This document shows, one piece after another, positions 1-4,690 of a DNA stretch of 5,773 nt. The notes beneath the pieces were generated by a model. It saw only the letters and a program-made list of their open reading frames with translations. It had not been told where the DNA came from and made no database searches. This stretch comes from Bacillota bacterium (GTDB taxonomy: Bacteria > Bacillota > Clostridia > Peptostreptococcales > Thermotaleaceae): assembly GCA_023623095.1 (NCBI GenBank), contig JAMNXX010000064.1:1-5773 (forward strand). The letters run 5' to 3'. Position 1 is the first letter of the stretch; every line of letters begins with the position of its first letter. The position numbers and the translations under genes are program-made.

Positions 1-19
1 AGGACGCTTCAAACCCCAT
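1..19 (-). CDS. Possible 5' end of a divergent gene (partial)
   Basis: Read on the minus strand, a good ribosome binding site, AAAGGAG at 37-31, is followed 11 bases later by ATG at 19-17. The frame stays open to the window edge and gives M-G-F-E-A-S. A second ATG at 30-28 directly abuts the binding site, too close to be used normally, although its frame is also open. Only six codons are visible, so no product can be named. The layout would make this gene divergent from the ferritin gene, with the shared intergenic region at about 38-137 holding both promoters. The binding site is the main evidence, and it could be chance. Confidence 0.3.
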
Positions 20-69
20 GCACAAATCATCTCCTTTATTCCTACAAAATATGCAGCAGAATTTTTTGT

Positions 70-101
70 TTGAAATCCTTTTCCCTGTGGTAAGATACAA
101 T
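70..101 (+). promoter_or_regulatory. Tentative promoter of the ferritin gene
   Basis: TTGAAA at 70-75 resembles a -35 box. Two -10-like hexamers follow: TAAGAT at 91-96 (15-base spacer) and TACAAT at 96-101 (20-base spacer). Neither spacing is ideal, so the choice is uncertain. Transcription would start near 103-110, giving a leader of about 45 bases before the start codon at 153. I see no convincing PerR or Fur operator here, although clostridial ferritin genes are often under such control. Confidence 0.35.
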
Positions 102-152
102 ATAGGCTAGAATGTTAAATAATCATAGAGATAAAAAATGGAGGAACAAAAG

Positions 153-662
153 ATGATTCGTGAAAATTTGATGGCTGAGTTAAATGAACAAATAAAGTTT
201 GAAATTTTTTCTGAAAATCTTTATTTAGCAATGGCCGCTTATTGCGCAGACCAAGACCTCGATGGATTTGCAAACTTTTTCAAAATACAAGCAGAAGAGG
301 AAAAGTTTCATGCAATGAAAATTTTTGATTATATCATCGAAAGAGACGGGAGAGCCCGCATCTCGGCGATTGATGAACCTCAAAACGATTTTGCTTCTAT
401 TTTAGATGCTTTTCAAAAGGCTTATGAACATGAACAGTTTGTCACGAAGAGAATTGATACGCTGATGGATTTAGCCATAGAAGAACGAGATCATGCGACC
501 GTTAGCTTTCTCAAATGGTTTGTCGATGAACAAGTAGAAGAAGAATCCCTTTTCAGAGGCCTGATTGCAAAGCTTGAAAGAATAGGAGAGAATAGCGCCG
601 CTTTGCATATGCTCGATGCAGAGCTTGCTCAGAGAACGTTTACTCCAGAGGATGATGCATAA
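153..662 (+). CDS. ftnA: Non-heme ferritin (bacterial FtnA type)
   Basis: Iron-storage ferritin: a cytoplasmic 24-subunit shell that oxidises Fe(II) at a di-iron ferroxidase centre and stores it as ferric mineral. I start it at ATG 153, giving 169 residues, because GGAGG (140-144) lies 8 bases upstream. The earlier in-frame ATG at 138 overlaps that binding site and has none of its own. With this start the key residues fall on the Escherichia coli FtnA numbers: Glu17 (FEIFS), Glu49, Glu50 and His53 (AEEEKFH), Glu94 (YEHEQF), and Glu126, Gln127 and Glu130 (DEQVEEE). The four-helix bundle and short fifth helix are complete, with the family-like ending around LAQRTFTPED. There is no haem-binding methionine arrangement suggesting bacterioferritin. 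It appears monocistronic, with a strong terminator 10 bases after the stop. In an anaerobe its job is probably iron storage plus protection when oxygen or peroxide appears. Confidence 0.96.
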   Translation: MIRENLMAELNEQIKFEIFSENLYLAMAAYCADQDLDGFANFFKIQAEEEKFHAMKIFDYIIERDGRARISAIDEPQNDFASILDAFQKAYEHEQFVTKRIDTLMDLAIEERDHATVSFLKWFVDEQVEEESLFRGLIAKLERIGENSAALHMLDAELAQRTFTPEDDA

Positions 663-671
663 TGGAATCTG

Positions 672-701
672 TCCAGATGGATTTTCTCCATCTGGATTTT
701 T
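672..701 (+). terminator. Intrinsic terminator of the ferritin gene
   Basis: A perfect 10-base-pair stem, TCCAGATGGA (672-681) with TCCATCTGGA (687-696), closes a five-base loop and runs straight into five T residues and further T-rich sequence. It begins 10 bases after the ferritin stop codon. On the minus strand the stem is not followed by a T tract, so it should work in the plus direction only. Confidence 0.93.
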
Positions 702-777
702 GTTTGGATTTTTATTGTTTCCTTGTAATGCATGAGATCTCTCTTCTACAGAATAAAGCCTATCGCCGACTTTATCC

Positions 778-1245
778 TTATTTCTTTTCCATACCCTCTA
801 TTCCTCCCAATTCTGAGGCAGAAAGTCGTCTAGAAAGCAGCATCGTAATCAGGATCGCTACAATAGTTCGCAAAAGCACCAAAAGCCAACCATTTGCTCC
901 AATCACTACAAAAATTAATGTGTCCTCAACAATCCCATGGCAAGTAACCAAAAAGATAACGAGCAAAAGAAGGTCTTTTTTTGTTAGATTCCCCTGCTTC
1001 GATGTTTCTATGATAACCCCGGCTCCATAGGATATCCCGAAAAAAATCCCTACGAGCAGCGGAAAGATCGCGTCTTTGGATATCCCTAAAATTCGCGCAA
1101 ATCCCCACAAAGAATTTGAGATCTTGTCCAGGATTTGATAATCTTTCGCGATTTGCAGAACAACCATCATGGGGATCAGGATGATGGCGATGGTTTTGAT
1201 CGAGCTCAAGCTTCCCCAAAATGCTTCTTTTATAACAGCTAACAA
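778..1245 (-). CDS. Gate-domain membrane protein, second subunit of a pair
   Basis: A 155-residue hydrophobic protein made of one nucleoside_recognition (Gate, PF07670-type) domain, the unit also found in SpmA/SpmB, FeoB and concentrative nucleoside transporters. Predicted membrane segments lie near residues 16-32, 58-80, 92-112 and 118-136. The family-like block GIFFGISYGAGVII is at 66-79, and a conserved polar CHGIVED motif at 102-108 lies inside the membrane region. The tail is short and charged. The start is TTG at 1245, since no ATG or GTG start suits this frame near the overlap; a weak AGGT (1257-1254) precedes it by 8 bases. It overlaps the end of the preceding gene by 7 bases, which implies translational coupling and equal amounts of both subunits. 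It is too short for SpmB (about 170-180 residues) and has no sporulation-gene neighbours. The substrate is unknown; the name nucleoside recognition is historical and not evidence of nucleoside transport. Confidence 0.85.
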   Translation of the reverse strand: MLAVIKEAFWGSLSSIKTIAIILIPMMVVLQIAKDYQILDKISNSLWGFARILGISKDAIFPLLVGIFFGISYGAGVIIETSKQGNLTKKDLLLLVIFLVTCHGIVEDTLIFVVIGANGWLLVLLRTIVAILITMLLSRRLSASELGGIEGMEKK

Positions 1246-1667
1246 AGCATCGCACCTACTTTCCCAACCAGCACTCCGAATACGATAGCCAACCCCAACC
1301 TTACGCCGCTTGCCATAAAAATATTGATTCCAAGTCTTGTAACGATGGCGGATTCAATAAAAAGAGAATGGCAAAAACCAACCATCACTGCCAGTGTTGT
1401 GATTTGCATCGGTGTAAGTGAAATCGCTGCGATCGCTCCAATCGCCGCATATGGATCCAAGAGTATTCCCAGTACAAATACAATAACCGATTCTCCCGGA
1501 AGCTCAAACAGTCCCATCAGCGGTTGAAACAAATCCGCAATCCAGCCAATAACAGGAGTATGCTTTAAAATCGTTACGAATATATAAACAGGAACGATAA
1601 TCTTTGCCAGCATCCACGTTGTTTCAATCCCCTTTTTAATCCCTGTCTTGATCGACTGTAAAAGCAT
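1239..1667 (-). CDS. Gate-domain membrane protein, first subunit of a pair
   Basis: A 142-residue integral membrane protein with a single nucleoside_recognition (Gate) domain. Likely membrane segments are near residues 19-35, 60-82, 88-108 and 120-138. Visible blocks include the family-like VLGILLDPYAAIGAIAAI (65-82) and CHSLFIES (99-106), which parallels CHGIVED in the partner protein. The two proteins therefore look like the inverted or paired halves of one carrier, which in some families are fused in one chain. ATG 1667 follows the purine-rich AAAGGGGAAGGGAA, a usable binding site. It begins 44 bases after asnS with no terminator between, so it is probably co-transcribed with asnS; its stop TAG (1241-1239) lies within the start of the second subunit. 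Family membership is clear from the motifs. Direction of transport and substrate cannot be told from the sequence. Confidence 0.85.
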   Translation of the reverse strand: MLLQSIKTGIKKGIETTWMLAKIIVPVYIFVTILKHTPVIGWIADLFQPLMGLFELPGESVIVFVLGILLDPYAAIGAIAAISLTPMQITTLAVMVGFCHSLFIESAIVTRLGINIFMASGVRLGLAIVFGVLVGKVGAMLC

Positions 1668-1678
1668 TTCCCTTCCCC

Positions 1679-1695
1679 TTTCAAAAAGTTTGAAA
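1679..1695. repeat. Small inverted repeat between asnS and the Gate pair
   Basis: TTTCAAA (1679-1685), three bases, then TTTGAAA (1689-1695) form a short perfect palindrome just upstream of the ribosome binding site of the first Gate gene. It is not followed by a T tract on either strand, so it is not a terminator. It could be a weak processing or translation-control hairpin, or a chance result of AT-rich sequence. Confidence 0.35.
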
Positions 1696-1711
1696 AATAC
1701 GCTTCTTTTTA

Positions 1712-3103
1712 TTAAAAGTCAGCGGATCTCACTGTTCTCGGGAAAGGAATGACATCACGAATATTGCTCATCCCAGTGATATACATGATAAGCCTTTCAA
1801 ATCCCAGCCCAAATCCGGCATGCTTTGTTCCTCCATATTTTCGAAGCTCTAAATACCACCAATAATCTTCTTTGTTTAACGAAAGCTCCTCCATCCGTCT
1901 TTCTAATATTTCCAAACGTTCTTCTCTTTGGCTTCCGCCGATAATTTCTCCGATAGCCGGGACCAGCAGATCCATTGCCGCTACTGTCCTTTGGTCATCA
2001 TTGACTCTCATATAGAATGCTTTGATGTCTTTTGGATAATCCGTTACAAATACCGGCTTTTTAAAAATCTTTTCTGTTAAATATCTTTCGTGCTCTGTCT
2101 GCAAATCACATCCCCATTCCACCGGATATTCAAACGAATGCTTCGACTGTTTTAACAGCTCGATGGCTTCCGTATAGGAAACCCTCCCAAAATCTGAGTT
2201 TACAACATGTTCCAATCTTTTTAGAAGATCTTGATCGATAAACTGATTGAAAAATTCCATCTCTTCCGGTGCATGATCCATGACATAGGAAATAATATAT
2301 TTTAGCATGTCTTCTGCCAATTCCATATTGTCTTCCAGATCTGCAAAAGCAATTTCCGGTTCGATCATCCAGAATTCTGCAGCATGTCTGGCTGTATTGG
2401 AATTTTCGGCACGGAAAGTAGGTCCAAATGTATAAATATTTCGAAAGGCCAGCGCATACGCTTCTCCTTCCAATTGACCGCTGACTGTCAGATTCGTTTC
2501 TTTTCCAAAAAAGTCCTTCGAAAAATCAACTTCTCCCTGTTCATTTCGCGGAATCTTATCCATATCGAGGGTTGTTACGCGAAACATCGCTCCGGCACCT
2601 TCTGCATCGCTTCCTGTAATGATGGGCGTATGGACATATACAAATCCTCTTTCCTGAAAAAATTTGTGAATTGCATATGCTGCCAAGGATCGAACACGAA
2701 ATACTGCAGAAAAGGTATTGCTGCGCGGCCTGAGGTGAGCAATTTCACGTAAAAATTCGAAGCTGTGGCGTTTTTTCTGAAGAGGATAACTCGATTCAGA
2801 AGTTCCTTCTACCGTAATCTTCTGAGCTTTTATCTCAAACGGCTGCTTCGCTTGCGGAGTCAGTTCCAATTTTCCTTCTACAATAATCGCTGAACTAATT
2901 CCCAATTTCGATATTTCTGCATAATTCTCCAACGTGTCATCAAAAACGATCTGAACATTCTTAAAAAAGCTCCCATCGTTCAATTCTATAAAAGAAACTT
3001 TTTTTGAATGTCTGGCCGTTCGGATCCATCCTGCAATCGTCACTGTTTGATTTTCATATTCTGAGGTTCTTTTAAATAATTCTTTTATTAATGTTGCTTT
3101 CAT
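1712..3103 (-). CDS. asnS: Asparaginyl-tRNA synthetase (AsnRS, class IIb)
   Basis: Charges tRNA-Asn with asparagine using ATP, in the cytoplasm. The 463-residue length is normal for the bacterial enzyme. An N-terminal OB-fold anticodon-binding domain covers about residues 1-115 ([15 protein letters not shown] near 21-35). The class II catalytic core follows: motif 1 around 148-165 ([13 protein letters not shown]), motif 2 at 230-250 ([11 protein letters not shown]...), and motif 3 at 430-442 ([13 protein letters not shown]). The insertion with KDFFGK (196-201) before [13 protein letters not shown] is typical of AsnRS, and the motif 2 sequence and C-terminal [12 protein letters not shown] favour AsnRS over AspRS. 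ATG 3103 is preceded by AGGGAGG (3120-3114). It is the first gene of a likely operon with the two Gate-domain genes. A consensus promoter and a leader terminator upstream suggest control by premature termination. Confidence 0.98.
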   Translation of the reverse strand: MKATLIKELFKRTSEYENQTVTIAGWIRTARHSKKVSFIELNDGSFFKNVQIVFDDTLENYAEISKLGISSAIIVEGKLELTPQAKQPFEIKAQKITVEGTSESSYPLQKKRHSFEFLREIAHLRPRSNTFSAVFRVRSLAAYAIHKFFQERGFVYVHTPIITGSDAEGAGAMFRVTTLDMDKIPRNEQGEVDFSKDFFGKETNLTVSGQLEGEAYALAFRNIYTFGPTFRAENSNTARHAAEFWMIEPEIAFADLEDNMELAEDMLKYIISYVMDHAPEEMEFFNQFIDQDLLKRLEHVVNSDFGRVSYTEAIELLKQSKHSFEYPVEWGCDLQTEHERYLTEKIFKKPVFVTDYPKDIKAFYMRVNDDQRTVAAMDLLVPAIGEIIGGSQREERLEILERRMEELSLNKEDYWWYLELRKYGGTKHAGFGLGFERLIMYITGMSNIRDVIPFPRTVRSADF

Positions 3104-3126
3104 GAAATTTTTGCCTCCCTTTCATC

Positions 3127-3164
3127 AAAAAAGCCCTTCATCTCCTTGCAAGAGGAACGAAAGG
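3127..3164 (-). promoter_or_regulatory. Terminator-like hairpin in the asnS leader (putative attenuator)
   Basis: On the minus strand CCUUUCGU (3164-3157) pairs with AUGAAGGG (3141-3134), then UCCU (3156-3153) with AGGA (3146-3143) across one bulged G, leaving a six-base loop. That makes about 12 pairs including G-U pairs. After one C it runs into six U residues (3132-3127). It lies between the asnS promoter and the asnS ribosome binding site, with no other minus-strand gene ending here, so it should stop transcripts before asnS. A mutually exclusive pairing is possible: AACGGAG (3181-3175) with CUUUCGUU (3163-3156, seven pairs with G-U), which would act as an antiterminator. T-box control is the obvious family for synthetase genes, but the conserved AGGGUGGNACCGCG element and any UGGN bulge are absent. 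Confidence 0.6.
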
Positions 3165-3242
3165 TCAGGAATATCTCCGTTTTTCTCTGTTTCCCTAACA
3201 TAATCTTGTTTCATATGTAATTTTCATCGCTTTGTTAATGCT

Positions 3243-3271
3243 ATTATAATATTTAACAAAATATATGTCAA
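3243..3271 (-). promoter_or_regulatory. Consensus sigma-A promoter of asnS
   Basis: On the minus strand a perfect -35 box TTGACA (3271-3266), a 17-base spacer and a perfect -10 box TATAAT (3248-3243) are present. Initiation is expected near 3236, giving a leader of about 130 bases before the asnS ATG. Such a full-consensus promoter suggests high basal initiation, which fits control by later termination in the leader. Confidence 0.9.
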
Positions 3272-3497
3272 AACCTTTCAAACAGCTTCCAATAACCTTT
3301 ATAAATCATTTCCATTCCATTCAAGTTTTATCCGTTTCTTTGTTTCTCATCGCTACCCATCTTCCAAACTGTTTCTTTTATCAGACATCTCTTACTCTCC
3401 TGTATATTATCCTTCCGAACAAGCCATTTTATAAAGATCCCTCTATTCTTCATACATAAAAATCGGAAAGTCAGGCAATACTGATCAATGTAAAATG
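3272..3497. other. Intergenic region without a supported gene
   Basis: About 226 bases separate the divergent asnS promoter from the ribosome binding site of the membrane-protein gene at 3514. The plus strand is pyrimidine-rich. Reading frames here are short or lack a ribosome binding site. On the minus strand a GGAG sequence precedes a short open frame of 11 codons (M-S-D-K-R-N-S-L-E-D-G), too little to call. The promoter of the gene at 3514 must lie here, but I find no hexamer pair I would defend. Confidence 0.5.
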
Positions 3498-3513
3498 AGG
3501 AGGTGTTTTAAAA

Positions 3514-3879
3514 ATGTCAGAACAGAAAAAAGAAAACAATCAAATGAAGATCGGAAATATACTTATCAGAATACTCATGACGATGTTGGTGCTCGCAGTC
3601 ACTGCCTTTTTAACTCCAAGATTTTCGATATCAGGGATTGTTCCTTTATTGATAGCTGCAATCGTGATTTCTATCTTGGACTACCTGATAGAAAGCTTGA
3701 CCGGCTTTGATGCGAGTCCTTTTGGCAGGGGAATTACGGGATTTATCGTCTCTGTCATCATTATTTATGCCACAAGCGCTATCGTTCCCGGAGTTACAAC
3801 GACCCTTTGGGGTGCGATTTTGGCATCCGTAGCAATCGGAATCATCAACATGCTGATTCCGGGAAGAACCGTCTTATAA
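3514..3879 (+). CDS. Four-helix membrane protein, PF04020-like (YvlD / phage holin family 4-like)
   Basis: A 121-residue protein with a short hydrophilic, lysine- and asparagine-rich N-terminus (1-14) and four predicted membrane segments near 15-33, 40-58, 73-91 and 97-115. The pattern of the third and fourth helices, with IVPGV at 90-94 followed by WGAILASVAIGIINMLI, resembles the PF04020 family, which includes Bacillus YvlD and proteins labelled phage holin family. Despite that label, no phage genes are nearby and chromosomal members are widespread, so a lysis function is unlikely; the real role is unknown. The start is secure: AGGAGGTG (3498-3505) sits 8 bases before the ATG at 3514. The gene stands alone on its strand, ends 19 bases before a strong terminator, and converges with queH. 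The family call rests on remembered motif pattern and topology. Confidence 0.7.
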   Translation: MSEQKKENNQMKIGNILIRILMTMLVLAVTAFLTPRFSISGIVPLLIAAIVISILDYLIESLTGFDASPFGRGITGFIVSVIIIYATSAIVPGVTTTLWGAILASVAIGIINMLIPGRTVL

Positions 3880-3898
3880 AAAAATATATTCCGATCTT

Positions 3899-3927
3899 GG
3901 AGGGATTTACTCCCTCCTTTTTATTTT
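3899..3927 (+). terminator. Intrinsic terminator of the PF04020-like gene
   Basis: GGAGGGA (3899-3905) and TCCCTCC (3911-3917) form a perfect seven-pair GC-rich stem with a five-base loop, followed by TTTTTATTTTT. It starts 19 bases after the stop codon at 3879. The minus strand lacks a T tract after the stem, so it acts in the plus direction. Confidence 0.93.
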
Positions 3928-3962
3928 TGTACGGTATAGGAATGGAAGTTAAATCGCCCCTT

Positions 3963-4008
3963 AAAAAAACAATAGAATTTCCAATCGATGGATTTTCTAT
4001 TGTTTTTT
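3963..4008 (-). terminator. Large bidirectional terminator, mainly for queH
   Basis: AAAAAACAATAGAA (3964-3977) is perfectly complementary to TTCTATTGTTTTTT (3995-4008). A TT/TT internal loop and a second short stem, TCCA (3980-3983) with TGGA (3989-3992), continue the pairing to a five-base loop at 3984-3988. A run of A on the left and T on the right gives a U tail in both directions. It begins only 8 bases past the queH stop on the minus strand, so it is that operon's terminator; on the plus strand it backs up the terminator at 3899-3927. Confidence 0.88.
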
Positions 4009-4016
4009 ATAGCTTT

Positions 4017-4637
4017 TTAATCTAGTTTTTCTTTTCTAGCTGTTTTCGAATAGATGCAGCCGCAGTAGTCCTGCCTATATAGATGATATTTTTTGCTTAA
4101 TTCAATCGAGCGCTTGTATCCAGCCTTCTTTTTAAAATCTGCATATAGAAAACGAATACCAACATCCTTGGAGATGCGCTCCCCAATCTCATTGATTTTT
4201 TGTGCATTTTTGTGAGGACTAATCGATAAAACAGTTGTGAAATAGTCGCAGCCCCACTCTGCTGCTTTTTGTGCTGCTTCTCTCAACCGAAGCTCATAAC
4301 ATTGAAAGCAGCGCTTTCCTCCTTCTCTTTCCGCTTCCAATCCTCTTACCGCTTCTTGAAAATTTTTTTCATCATATTCCCCTTCAATGAATTTTACATT
4401 CTGCCCGAACGGAAAGATTTTTAAAAATTCTTTTTGTTCATCCGCCCTCTTTCGATATTCTTCATAAGGCTGAATATTTGGATTGTAATAATACAAGAGG
4501 ATATCAAAATTTTTTGAAAGATATTCTAAAACATAGCTGCTGCAGGGAGCACAACAACTGTGCAGCAAAAGCTTGGGACGTTCTCCCTTTTTTTTGATTT
4601 CTTCTAATTCTTGTTCCAATTTTTTTTGATAATCCAT
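4017..4637 (-). CDS. queH: Epoxyqueuosine reductase QueH (DUF208)
   Basis: Catalyses the last step of queuosine synthesis, reducing epoxyqueuosine to queuosine at the wobble base of tRNAs for Asn, Asp, His and Tyr. QueH is the cobalamin-independent, iron-sulfur enzyme unrelated to QueG. Numbered from the upstream Met at 4646, the conserved cysteines are all present: HSCCAPC at 29-35, RCFQCY at 112-117, and YCGC at 194-197, expected to bind the metal centres. NPNIQPYEEYRKR (55-67), FTTVLSISPHKN and DFKKKAGYKRS are further family blocks. I prefer ATG 4637 (206 residues), because GAGGA (4651-4647) lies 9 bases upstream, whereas the in-frame ATG at 4646 directly abuts that site. It follows the ribonucleotide reductase gene by about 53 bases with no terminator, so the two are probably one operon, and it ends at a strong terminator. 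Whether this organism makes or salvages queuine cannot be judged here. Confidence 0.95.
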   Translation of the reverse strand: MDYQKKLEQELEEIKKKGERPKLLLHSCCAPCSSYVLEYLSKNFDILLYYYNPNIQPYEEYRKRADEQKEFLKIFPFGQNVKFIEGEYDEKNFQEAVRGLEAEREGGKRCFQCYELRLREAAQKAAEWGCDYFTTVLSISPHKNAQKINEIGERISKDVGIRFLYADFKKKAGYKRSIELSKKYHLYRQDYCGCIYSKTARKEKLD

Positions 4638-4690
4638 CTTTTCCATTCCTCTTTCTTTTATGGCTTTTCCGTACTGGAATCATCAATCAT

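Noticed and set aside
107..121. Possible PerR box before ferritin
   Set aside because: Only about 9 of 14 defined positions match TTATAATNATTATAA, which is expected by chance in AT-rich DNA.
662..1030. Open frame of 122 codons on the plus strand starting at the ferritin stop
   Set aside because: It runs through the ferritin terminator and then antisense to the second Gate-domain gene, whose protein has clear family motifs.
926..1255. Minus-strand GTG-started frame of 109 codons
   Set aside because: Alternative frame of the second Gate-domain gene; the product is hydrophilic and patternless, while the overlapping frame has membrane segments and conserved motifs.
2384..2752. Plus-strand frame inside asnS
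   Set aside because: Antisense shadow of the highly conserved catalytic core of AsnRS.
3104..3207. Minus-strand 33-codon frame through the asnS leader, ending in ATGA overlap with the asnS start
   Set aside because: It spans the terminator hairpin, has no ribosome binding site before its ATG at 3205, and its product has no recognisable pattern; most likely chance.
3265..3459. Open frame of 64 codons on the plus strand
   Set aside because: Its ATG overlaps the -35 region of the asnS promoter, there is no ribosome binding site, and the product looks like translated pyrimidine-rich intergenic DNA.
3158..3486. Similar short sequences CGAAAGGTCAGGAATA (3158-3173) and CGGAAAGTCAGGCAATA (3464-3480)
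   Set aside because: The likeness does not extend into the flanks, so a duplication or transposon footprint is not supported.
4638..4690. Terminator or promoter between nrdJ and queH
   Set aside because: Only a four-pair TTCC/GGAA hairpin without a T tract and no convincing promoter hexamers; co-transcription is simpler.
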